A DNA stretch of 64,000 bases, taken from positions 103,022,399 to 103,086,398 of the forward strand of contig NC_134082.1 in assembly GCF_000715075.1 (NCBI RefSeq). Reading direction: 5' to 3'. Positions 21,626-31,008 of the stretch are shown here, piece after piece; the stretch's first letter is position 1; each line of letters starts with the position of its first letter. The position numbers and the translations under genes are program-made. Under the pieces are notes generated by a model that saw only the letters and a program-made list of their open reading frames with translations, searched no databases and had not been told where the DNA came from. Source of the stretch: Nicotiana tabacum (taxonomy: Eukaryota > Streptophyta > Magnoliopsida > Solanales > Solanaceae).

Positions 21626-21957
21626 TCATCTTGGGTTTCTTAACCACATTCCATGAACCTTCACTATGTCTTCAACTGATTCACAGAAGGGGCAATACGA
21701 GCACCTTACTTTACCACCTTGTACGGACCTTTGAATTACATTTGCCATATTCTTGCATTTTCCACATATGTGCATCTGGGAGGAGTCACTAAGTGTGAAA
21801 AGGCGTCCATTCAAATTCGCTGCAGCACCATGAGCTATAAGACAGTCACGCTCCATTTCACCAAATTTAATTCCACCAAAGCGTTTTCTGTCAGACACAT
21901 GTTGACGAAGTTTAGTACTATGATTTTTTTAGTAACTCCCGTCTTCTTTCATAAGAA
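21626..21957 (-). pseudogene. Captured C-terminal fragment of an RNA polymerase second-largest subunit (NRPD2/NRPE2-like)
   Basis: Open in frame from about 21937 to 21626 on the minus strand, it carries the hallmark end of RPB2-type subunits: [19 protein letters not shown], then [27 protein letters not shown] and the zinc ribbon pair CGKC...CSYCPFC, VEDIVKV. The wording SDRKRFGG and SDSSQMH fits NRPD2/NRPE2, the subunit shared by plant Pol IV and Pol V (RNA-directed DNA methylation), rather than Pol II, which has a GRSRDGGLRF-type block. Similarity stops after VEDIVKV, and the clamp-binding C-terminus is missing. Upstream in frame, before a TAA, KEDGSY...TKLRQH may be a second, non-contiguous block of the same gene. 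This is a transduplicated host fragment inside the MULE; Pol IV/V assignment is from memory of family motifs. Confidence 0.85.
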
Positions 21958-21967
21958 AAAAAAAAGA

Positions 21968-22285
21968 AAATATTGGCAAAGACATGCTTACTGGTGTGCA
22001 GTTGGGAATTCGTAGGAAGCAAAGATAATGAAGGAGAAGTCCAAAATACTTCATATGTGACGGAAAGTGGCCACATCAAAAATTTGAGCCCTAGGAAATT
22101 TGCTCTTTTTCCTAAAAGTTAGATTTATCAACTAGTAAAAAGAGCAAATTGTCTTGGAGCTCAAGTTTTTGATCGGCCACTCTCCTTCACATATGAAGTA
22201 TTTTGACTTTTCCGTCATTATCTTTGCTTTCCATGAACTCCGTGCTACACCCAATAAGCATGTCTTTGCCAACATTTTCTTGTTT
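21968..22285. repeat. Imperfect inverted repeat, arms about 145-150 bp
   Basis: The left arm (TTGGCAAAGACATGCTTA, AGCAAAGATAATGAAGGA, AAAATACTTCATATGTGA, AAATTTGCTCTTTTT) is inverted at 22137-22285 with the same landmarks. The loop is about 25 bases (CCTAAAAGTTAGATTTATCA). It lies between the captured polymerase fragment and the duplicated leader, all of which would be on one minus-strand transcript. Confidence 0.82.
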
Positions 22286-22372
22286 TTCTTTGAATACAAA
22301 TTTAAAGAAATATGATAGAAGTCTATGGATGACTACGAAATTTTCAAGTGAAGAGATTGTTAATATAGCCAA
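22187..22372 (-). CDS. Duplicated-leader ORF of the MULE, 61 aa, uncertain
   Basis: Residues 3-26 (ILTISSLENFVVIHRLLSYF and on) match the N-terminus of the 208-aa ORF at 20671 with conservative differences; then the frame runs into one arm of the inverted repeat (GKDMLIGCSTEFMESKDNDG) and stops. It is probably the 5' part of a chimeric minus-strand transcription unit that continues into the captured polymerase fragment. Whether it is translated is unknown. Confidence 0.35.
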   Translation of the reverse strand: MAILTISSLENFVVIHRLLSYFFKFVFKEKQENVGKDMLIGCSTEFMESKDNDGKVKILHM

Positions 22373-22510
22373 AGAGTGAACCTAATCAATTTAATATCTA
22401 TAAATGCTGAAGAGATTGTTAACTGTTTTTTGTTCAGAGAAATTGAATGTAACAAGATAAGTAGTTGGCAAAACAAGTAAGTGGTAAATGCAATAAAAAA
22501 ATAGTAAAAA
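22291..22510 (-). repeat. Leader/promoter segment, copy 2 of the internal duplication
   Basis: This is the partner of 20577-20815. It lies upstream, on the minus strand, of the inverted repeat and the polymerase fragment, so the captured sequence is placed behind a copy of an element-encoded leader. Confidence 0.85.
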
Positions 22511-22559
22511 ATAAGGCCACAAAAAGTAGGTGATATAGGTGAAACACATGCTAAAGTTC

Positions 22560-22850
22560 GTAAAGCTTTTTCAAAAAACTTCAGCCCAATGTGCTGAAGT
22601 TTTTTAGTGTATTTATAAAAACTTCAGCTCCTGATAAGCTGAAGTTTTTGTGTTGGATTCAATAGTTTTTTCGTACAACTTTTTCAAAAAACTTCAACCC
22701 AATATGCTGAAGTTTTTAGTGTATTTCTAAAAATTTCAGCACTTGATAAGCTGAAGTTTTTGTCCTACAATCGACACTTTTGTTATGACTTTTAACCAAA
22801 ACTTCAGCTTAAAAAGCAGAAGTCGTTTACTTCATGCTTAAGCTTTTTCA
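22560..22850. repeat. GCTGAAGT/ACTTCAGC hairpin array, third block
   Basis: Two and a half units of the about 111-bp repeat (CTTCAGCCCAATGTGCTGAAG at about 22579; a mutated copy near 22695), ending in ACTTCAGCTTAAAAAG, which also ends the block at 21350-21370. The block therefore belongs to the same internal duplication as the leader. Confidence 0.82.
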
Positions 22851-23006
22851 ACAAAAATGTACTTAAAATTCATGATAAAAGACACAAACATATTTGTATG
22901 AACAAAAGTGAACTAAAAAAATAATTAATGTATATTCACAAAATCCAAATTATGTGAAACCAATCCTCTAATCAAAAAATTCACACACAGTCTCTTCAAA
23001 ATATCC

Positions 23007-26000
23007 CTAATCATGTCCTTCTTGTTCTTCTGGAGTTTCATAGCTGCTATCTTTTTTCCACTTTCCATGAGCCCAAAGATTGGCAGCCAATTCTCTCATG
23101 AATGTCAATGACTGACTTTGATCGAAATTGAAGACATCTTCTTTCTTCAACGGCATATCAATTAACTTAAGAGCAAATATACCACAATCAACAATACAAA
23201 AAGAACATGAAAAAGAAATTGAAGAATAGTTAACACAAGGGCAAAAAATAATAAACATCAGATGCATCGTAAAACATATGCGAAACACGTACTTGTTAGT
23301 CTGCTACGGTGTGTTCATCCACTTAATTTGAAAATATTCCACAGGACGTTTCCCATAAAATCTATTGTGTGCCCCAAAATCCAAGCATTTGAGATATGGG
23401 ATCAACCGAGCATAATTTCTGACATGTTCAAGCGCACGTTCATATGTTACACTGCCCATAGAATCATACACATATATAATCTTATCTTTAACGTCCAGAA
23501 TTCCAAAAAAGTAGTGCATAGATGTCTGGCCCATCCTTGGCTTAAGTCGAAATGGAAAGAATACTTTTCTGGCAGATGCCCATGAGATACCACAGGAAAG
23601 GTCGAGGCATTTTATGTAGTTGGCCACCTTTTCATTCGTTAATTCTTCCTCAAACCAACTAAAGTCTGTAAGTGGCTGAATAACTGCTTCTTCTTCTTCA
23701 GCCTGTTGTTTGGATATCCTCTTTCTCTTTGATTTGCTCTTTTTTTGATCATCCATTCTCTTTTGCTTCATTTTTTTAATTATCTCCATCTGTTATACTG
23801 AAAGATGAATACCAGCCAGCTTAGTCATATACTGATCAAAAAGTAAATCTGTTACTGCACATTTTGATTTTGGATAACCTGAAAGGTGATAGCAGTATTC
23901 TTTGCGCAAGTAATATATGCCCACTTCAATATGCTGCAAATGAACAACAACAAATGATAACATGTGAAATAACAACTTCAGCATGCATAACTATGAAGTT
24001 TAGAAAAAATGCATTACAAAACTACAAACAGCATGACGAAAACTTAAGCATATTCAGTTTGAAGTGTTAGGCTGAAGTATTAGCAAATAAGCTAAAAAAC
24101 TTCAGCAGTTTACTATGAATAAAGTTGATGTTTTCAAATTACAGTACAAAAACTTTGCTATGAAAAATAAGCTGAAGTTTTGGGAAATACAGTTGAAAAC
24201 CAATTTAAAAAACAAACTTAATAACTTACTTCATTCGCAAGATCAGAGTTAGGATCCATAAGCTCGGTAAAGAATGATTTTGCAATATCAACTCCAGCTA
24301 ATCTGAATCGATTGGAATCATATTCACTAGCATCCATCTCCAACCACTCTGTAAATCTTTGCATCAATCCATTGTCTTGATTAACATAATGGAAGGGACA
24401 CCTTCGTGTATTCTTTCCTACTTTCCAATCTTGACCCCTTTGCTTTTGTTTATGAACTACGTAAGGAGATCTCAACCAAATACTCTCCATACGAATCTTT
24501 TTCCCTTTTTTATCTGGTTTTCCTTTTGCTTACTCTTCCTGCTGTTCCGTCACAACTAACTGCTGTTGTTCAGCAGCAGGGGGGAAACCACAGCCATTGT
24601 GGCAGATGCTTGACCAACTCCCTGCTGTTCACGATGTTCTTATCTCTCTTCACGAACAACAACATCAACAGAATTACCTTCTGAATTAGTCCCTTGTGTA
24701 CTACCAAGTGAAAATGAACATAAATTAAAGTTGGAGATATCACTGGTGTCACACATAGGAGAACTGGAAATCTTCCTTCTCTTAGGATTTGGAAGAAGTT
24801 GCGATGCATCAGATGAGATCTGCAAAAACAAGGAAAATATAAACATAAATAAAACTTATACAAAACACACAAAAAACAGTTTGTAATCGAACTACAGAAA
24901 ATAACTATCTGGTCTAAGTGTTGAAACACAGATAGTGTTTGCATTCCACCAGATCCTGTATCTTCATGCAAAAAAAAATATTGACTAAATTTTATAAAAT
25001 AATACCAACACACTTCACACCTGTCTGTGAGGCAACATGTGTGAATATATGTATTTCTCCTTTTTGATATAGCTGCATAAGCTCACCAAATTCTTTTTGA
25101 GCTGCCTCGAGTCTTTCTGAAAAATCATTCAAAAACATAACAAAGAAAATAAAGTATGTAAAATTTCAAACTGTAAAAAATATACTTCGATCAAATATAA
25201 TAAATTCATGATCTATAGAATACCTTGATGTTTGTCTTCCGTTGTGGTTTCCCCAGGCTACATGCCTTTCACGATATCAGCATTTCCAGCTTTATTCAAT
25301 TGTGAACCAACGTCGAGGAGCATTGGAGTATTCTCTGGAAGGTTTTTCTCAACTCTACCTTCATTCAATTCAGCATCATCAGAGAGTTTTTGAGTTGTGT
25401 CAATTGAAGCACAACTAGTTTCAACTTCCACTGCATATTCATAAAGAGGGGGAATTGATCAACTAGTTTTTCTATATATATAACATAGAAAAAATTTATA
25501 CCTATAGTGAAAATTTCACTACAGGATATTATAAAAGAACAGTCAAACTTCAACTCTAAGAAGGCTGAAGTTTGCCAGTCACAAACAAAAACTTCGACAG
25601 TTTAAAAAAAAACTTCAGCTCTAGAGCTGAAGTTCACCAATTACAAAATAAAACATTCAGCAAAAAAAACATGCTGTAGTTTTTACAAAAAACACAAAAA
25701 ATGAAACAAAACTCCAGCTCCTATCTAAGGTATCATTGAACTATTATAAACTTCACACTTTATACTTGTAGTAACAATTTCCTGTGTATCACCACCTAGA
25801 AGTTCTTTGCAAATAGCTAGTGCTCCTGCATACCGATCGTCTTTCCCAATAGTGCTAGACACATCACTCGCTTTCAGTTCTAAAGTACCAACAGGTCCTT
25901 GATCTCCATCGCCAAATAAATTACCTTTTGCAATATCACTTTCCAAAGCACAACTCGGTGCATGTTTTTCAGTACCAACAACTTGATCATCTGCACCTTT

Positions 26001-28361
26001 CTCAGTTGCTAACTCTTCATCATTTCTATCTTTACTTTATCTACAAACACTGGATTGTTCCTCTCCACCTTGTTGTTGAACATGTTCATCGCCTTCAACA
26101 GCCGATTCCTTACGTGTAGCATTATCATCTGCGACTTTACGCAATGCATCATGAGCAGTATGTTCTTCAGTCTCAACAACTTGATTATTGGCACCTTGCT
26201 TGCTTCCAATATTCTCAGTTGATAATTGTGCTTCATCATTTCCATCTCTGCTCAATCTATCAGCACTGGAACGTTCCTCTTCAACTTGTTCTTGAACATG
26301 TTGATCGCCTTCAAAAGCCGCTTCCTCACGTGTAACATTTACATCTACAACTTTATCTGATGCATCATCAACAACATTAATATCCGATGGATGTTCGTAA
26401 CAGACATTCACCCTATCATATTCTCGATGGTTACTCAAATCGGTTGATCGCCTTCAAAAGCCGCTTCCTCACGTGTAACATTTACATCTACAACTTTATC
26501 TGATGCATCATCAACAACATTAATATCCGATGGATGCTCGTAACAGTCGTTCACCCTATCATATTCTCGATGGTTACTCAAATCAAAATTGTCATAGTCC
26601 ATTCCATTTGATTTGTTGATAATCTTAACCAACTGTTCAAACTTCTCATCGAAATATTCCTAGAAAAATAATTACTAACAATGATTAATCTGAATAACAT
26701 CAGCAAAAATAAAAAGACTTCTCTATAAATTAGCTTACCTTCACTTTTATAAAAACCGCATCCACAATAGCAGATCGCTCCTCCTTTTTAAATTTATTGA
26801 AAACTTCTTTCACGATCGTGCTTCTTTCTTTTTCTGCATGCCTTTGAACCTCCATCGTTAACCTCTAGAATAGACACACAACAAAAATTCAGATATAGAA
26901 GAAAACTTCAGCTCAAAAATATGTTGTATTTTTACAACAAAACCAAAAAACTTCAAATCAAAACTTACAGAACATATTGTGTCGAGTAATTCATTGTCAT
27001 CAAAGTCAGTTGTAGAATGGTTAGAACGACTCTGGATACGAGATGATTTATCAATAAAATGAGTTCGATTCACTTCTTTTGATCGACTTCGACTACGTGG
27101 TGATTCACCAATAATATGAGTTCGATTCACTTCTTTTGATCGACTCAGAGTACGTGATGATTCACTAGTTGAAGGAACCACGTTAAGTACCTTTGAACGA
27201 ATCCGGGTGCATGGTGATTGTCCAATTAAAGGCATTGAATTCAATTCTTCTTCTGTAGGAATTATTTCCAATACCTTAAAGTTACGATATCTCTGTTTAA
27301 TACAAAAAAGTATATTATGAGAAGAAAAAAACTAATACGTCAACATATTAACACAAAGACAAAAAAAGTAACTTACTTCATGACTACTGAACATATCAAA
27401 AAGTTCGGGAAATTTAGGCTCTCCCACACATACATAACGTAACATCCTGGGAACCTGAGGGGTATCAAGGTACTCATCCTCTCTTATATACTTCTCCCGA
27501 ATATCTGGGAAGCGCTCATAGAACCAAGCACATAACGGATATGGAAATCCACCAAGTTTATACTCAGTTGAACGTAATTTGTTCTGCTTGTCCAATACAT
27601 GTTTTAGTGAGTAAATGAGCTTCTCATAAGCCACATTACCCCAAGGATATTCACCACAAACCTTATCATCTTCAATAATAGATGCATACTCCTCCATCAC
27701 AAATGACTCGGTCTTTTTCCCAAACAAAATAGACTCTACAACAAGAATTTTCATAAGTTTCACAGCATCATCATCGCTCTCTCATACGTGTATGTGATTC
27801 ACAACATTCTTTGGAATTTCATTCCGAGTCATAAAATCTCGAATATCCTTCAAAATCACACCCTTGGACTTACCAAAATAGCGCTTCAGAATATTGCTCT
27901 CTCGATTAATTGGTTTTTTCAACATTATGTGTTGTGATCCGCAAACCGCACATAATGTGAAAATTTTCAAGGGTGAAGGAAACATCATGGCCAAAAATCT
28001 TGAAACTAATGGAGTCTCGATCATTGGTGAATATTCTAGAAAGACACAGACAATGAGCCACCTTCTTGCTGTATTTGAAATTCTCTATATCCATAATGTA
28101 TCGAAATGTACCATTATTAAGCTTATCCAGTTGTGTAGGAGTCAAGAAATTTACAATTAAACTCTTCAAATCGTGGTTCCCCTTCTAGTAACCCTTACAG
28201 TTAAACTAATCTCGAAACTCAAAATATCTTTGCTCTGGTCTTGTAGGTGGAGGAGCAGTGACATAAGGACCTGGAGGTATTATAGGTTGTCTAGGTGCTT
28301 TAGGTTGTCTAGGTACTTTAGGTGCAATTTGTTCAAAAAAAGTAAAATATACAAAAAATAA
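23007..28361 (-). pseudogene. DUF1985 plus Ulp1-like C48 cysteine protease gene of the MULE, broken
   Basis: Read right to left: a Pro-rich lead (PPGPYVTAPPPTRPEQRYFEF) with two in-frame TAGs; DUF1985 (28169-27379; FKIFGHDVSFTLENFHIMCG, YKLGGFPYPLCAWFYERFPD) with a frameshift near 27930 and a TGA near 27783; exons with SRSKEVNRTH repeats (27291-26969) and an acidic repetitive linker (26632-25730); a helical exon (24490-24230); then the Ulp1 domain (23933-23007; IEVGIYYLRKEYCYH, catalytic-type His in SMHYFFGILDV, Asp in IYVYDSMGS, Cys in VDCGIFALKL). Exons end with good GAA|GTAAGT donors (24230, 27377). A TAA at 23795-23793 and a TAG near 23288 interrupt the protease, and the acceptor before VDCGIF lacks AG. 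Ulp1 proteins remove SUMO-like modifiers; the role in MULEs is unknown. Exact exon borders are tentative. Confidence 0.85.
26303..26584 (-). repeat. Recent tandem duplication, unit 143 bp, in the protease-gene linker
   Basis: The copies 26303-26445 and 26446-26584 both start GATCGCCTTCAAAAGCCGCT and end GATGGTTACTCAAATC; I see only a few differences (e.g. ATGTTCG/ATGCTCG). As 143 is not a multiple of three, the duplication shifts the reading frame of the linker. Older, more diverged copies of the same module lie at about 25960-26300. Confidence 0.9.
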
Positions 28362-28410
28362 CATCAAGACATTATCAAAAAGATCAGTTAAAATTTCAAT
28401 CTCTAAGAAG

Positions 28411-28600
28411 GCTGAAGTTCAACAGTTACAAAACAAAAACTTCAGCTCTAGAGTTGAAGTTCGATAGTTACAAAACAAAAACTTCCGCTCTAGAGCTGAA
28501 GTTCGATAGTTACAAAACAAAAACTTTAGCTCTAGAGCTGAAGTTCACCAGTAACAAAAACAAAAACTTCAGCTCCTAAAGCTGAAGTTCACTAGTTACA
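28411..28600. repeat. Tandem array, 42-44-bp hairpin units near the right end of the MULE
   Basis: GCTGAAGTTC or GTTGAAGTTC starts at 28411, 28453, 28495, 28537 and 28581 (steps 42, 42, 42, 44), each unit containing CTTCAGCTCTAGAGCTGAAG-type palindromes and GTTACAAAACAAAAA. A shorter stretch of the same unit lies at about 25550-25640, and its reverse complement forms the core of the small element at 41003-41807. Confidence 0.9.
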
Positions 28601-28609
28601 AAACACAAA

Positions 28610-29290
28610 ACATTTCAGCAAAAAAACATGCTGTAGTTTTTACAAAAAACAAAACACAAATTCAAATCCAAAAATAAATGCCAAAACATGAAAAAAACTT
28701 CAACTCCTATCTAAGGTATCATTATTTTAATAGTATCATCTATTTAACTCTCAAAATTTTTAAAAATTTGGACGTCTAATCACTGAAGAATTTATAGAAT
28801 TTTCATCAACAACATAAAAACTCGTTCAAAAAACCTAAAAACACAATCGTAAAAGTAAAACTAATGCACTTATCAAACTAAAACCCTAAGAAACTATTTA
28901 ATCATAAATACATGACTATCAAAACCAAAACCAGAAATCGTAAAATAAAACCTAGAAAGTTAATGCAATGTGGGAACAACGATTGTGTTCCCAATCGTAA
29001 AATACCTGTGATTAAATCGTAATGTGGGAACAACGACGACTAGCAGTTGAAAAATCAAAACAACGACGAAAATTGTTTTATTTCAGAGAAGAACAAATCA
29101 AAAAACGCGAATAACGGGAGAGAGAGACAGAGACAGTAGAGGACTAGCGTATACTTGGAGAGAAAATAGTCTTTTAATAAAGAATGACAAAATAGTCTTT
29201 TTAAAAGGCTTTTCACATAAAAACAGGTACGGGTGCAAACATAAAGACAAAGCGGCTACGGGTTAAAAAAGGGCACCCTGCAATTTACCC
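28610..29290. other. Right subterminal region of the MULE, no gene
   Basis: AT-rich DNA with two copies of AATGTGGGAACAACGA (28967 and 29030), a CTCTCTC/GAGAGAG-rich leader-like stretch (29110-29165) and the right terminus. It probably holds the promoter and 5' leader of the minus-strand protease gene. Confidence 0.5.
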
Positions 29291-29299
29291 AACTAAGAG
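29291..29299. repeat. Right 9-bp target site duplication of the MULE
   Basis: AACTAAGAG follows the right terminus and is identical to 14109-14117. Confidence 0.92.
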
Positions 29300-30154
29300 T
29301 TAATTAGCCCCCTTTTTTCAAAACTTATATTTTCTCCTCTTTTTCTTTATATCACACCTTTCTTCTCCATCTTTTCACCTTTCTTCTCTATTTCTTCATC
29401 TTAATCCATTTGAAATTCTCTTTCTCTTGTTATTATTGAGTTTATTTCTTATCTTTCTCATTTTATCCATCCTTCATTCTTACACAAATTTATTTGAAAG
29501 AAGGAACACAAAATCCCCAACAAAAAGGAAAATGCATAAAACCTTTTTAACAAAACACAATGGTACCCAACAAATATTTCTTACTCGTCTTCTCTGTTTC
29601 TTACCCAACAAATATTTGAATACTTATTCGTCTTCTCTGTTTCTGTTCTTCTTCTTCTACTGATAAAAATCACAAATCTAAAATCTCAATAAACAATTAC
29701 AAAACCCTAGATATAATCCCGATTTCGAGTAGCAACAACAATAGATAGAGAAATTGATGGTAAAAACCTTGATTAATGAAGAGAATTGCTACTTAGAGTA
29801 GGTGTCTCTCATTCCCAATGAGAGAATTTTTCCGATGAGAGCAACACAACCATACTTTGAGAGTTAAATACGGACAAAATCCCCTTTTTATTTTTATTTT
29901 TTTCACGTAATTAGATTAACATATATTAGTTAAGCATGTTTTTAAGATTAACGCAATCAAATATCCACGTGGATTGCCACATGGAAGGTTTTAAAAATTA
30001 TTTAGAGTGTGTATCATACGCACTAGTAAGGATGAGACGGGGGGGTATTTTAATATGAAGGAGGATATAGTTCATGGGAGTTTCGGGGACAGGTGATAGT
30101 TTAGGTAGGAAACTGACAAATATTGTATAGTTTAGACAGGTTTGATGGTATTAA

Positions 30155-30746
30155 CTCTTAATAAAATTATATATTGATTAATAATCTCTTCAATATTTAA
30201 CTCATGTAAAATACTATAATATAATTTCAGTATAACTGGAGGCGAACTCACCCCAACGGTAGGAGGCCACCGGCCCTCGATAACCTCGGGAGAAATGTGC
30301 GTATTTATTTTGGGTATATATTTGAATTGGCACCATAAACTACAAAGGTATGACACCTGCATTGGTTGATTTGGGTGAACAAGACATTTGATTCCCACTT
30401 CAGCATACCAAAAAAAAAAAATTGACATTAATGATAATGGTGCAACTCCCACTTTTAAATCTTGAGTCCGACTCTTGATCATAACTTGTTCACAAATCAA
30501 TATAAAAAGGACAGGCCAGCGGGAACACAGAAGCCGCGCTATCTCGCTGGCATGTTTTGGTTTGTTTTGTGCTGACTTTCATATAAATTTTTGTCTACTC
30601 CAAGTCCTTGCTCCGTACAAATCTTGTCCCTTTCAGATTTTGCAATTTCCTGAGAAATAGATGCCGAAATAAATCGTTGAAATGCTTGATAAGCATAAAT
30701 GAAAAACACGTTCTGTACTTTAAGAGGAAAAACGAAAAACACCTTG
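30155..30746. other. Intergenic DNA, no gene supported
   Basis: An A-rich run near 30410 and a stretch with TGGTGCAACTCC and GAGTCCGACTC (30437-30475) faintly recall tRNA-derived SINE promoter boxes, but spacing and ends do not make a convincing element. No ORF is credible. Confidence 0.4.
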
Positions 30747-31008
30747 CTCCTCCGGTCCAAAATAAGTGATTTTTTGGATGTTTTCACACAGATTAAAAAA
30801 TCTACCTTTTAGCATTAATTAACAATGAAATTGACCATATTAACCTTTACTATCTCACATAAATACTCCTAACACATATTCCAACACTATTTACTCCAAG
30901 GACAATATAGAAAAAAAATAATTAATTAATTCTTGAAATCTAAAAAAATCACTTATTTTGGATCACAAGAAAAAGGCCAAAAAATCACTTACTTTGGACC
31001 GGAGAAAG
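30747..31008. mobile_element. Stowaway-like MITE, 262 bp
   Basis: The terminal inverted repeats are CTCCTCCGGTCCAAAATAAG and, inverted at the right end, CTTTCTCCGGTCCAAAGTAAG, next to TG/TA (diverged TA duplication). The interior has ATTGACCATATTAACCTTTA and TTTTTACTCCAAGGACAAT-like blocks shared with 39520-39781. Size and ends are typical of Tc1/mariner-derived Stowaway elements. Confidence 0.82.

Larger units (their letters stand above)
14118..29290 (+). mobile_element. 15.2-kb Mutator-like element carrying transposase, DUF1985/Ulp1 protease and a captured polymerase fragment
   Basis: The termini are GGGCAATTTGCAG (left) and, inverted, GGGTAAATTGCAG (right, 29278-29290), matching at 11 of 13 bases, with an exact 9-bp TSD outside. 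A MuDR-type transposase lies on the + strand and a DUF1985 plus Ulp1 C48 protease gene on the - strand, the combination known from Kaonashi-type (Ulp1-carrying) MULEs. Additional cargo is two small acidic ORFs and an RNA polymerase second-largest-subunit fragment. Non-coding parts are filled with ACTTCAGC/GCTGAAGT palindromes. The intact TSD beside a heavily damaged transposase suggests it was moved in trans, or that damage accumulated while chance spared the TSD. The terminal repeats are short compared with classical MULEs. Confidence 0.9.
13981..30154. mobile_element. Outer element with about 120-bp terminal inverted repeats, split by the 15.2-kb MULE
   Basis: The stretch at 13981-14093 (TTAATACCCTCAAAC, TTTGTCAGTTTCCTA, TGTCCCCGAAA, TATATCCCCCTTCAT in order) is the inverted partner of 30036-30154, which reads the same landmarks on the minus strand. 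The MULE with its TSD lies between them, so the outer element was there first. Without the MULE it is about 1 kb and has no coding capacity; 29300-30035 is its interior. It is a MITE-like foldback; the superfamily is unclear because no convincing flanking duplication was found. Confidence 0.75.

Noticed and set aside
21719..22015. 98-codon + strand ORF
   Set aside because: Antisense shadow of the captured polymerase fragment, which has a clear family match.
26144..26335. + strand ORFs such as HHEQYVLQSQQLDYWHL
   Set aside because: Antisense to the repetitive linker of the DUF1985/Ulp1 gene; repetitive only because the DNA is duplicated.
28411..28600. Evenly spaced 42-bp repeats considered as a CRISPR-like array
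   Set aside because: Plant nuclear context, palindromic units without unique spacers, and no cas genes; they are transposon repeats.
30430..30480. Possible tRNA-derived SINE promoter boxes
   Set aside because: Box spacing and surrounding ends do not define an element or target duplication.
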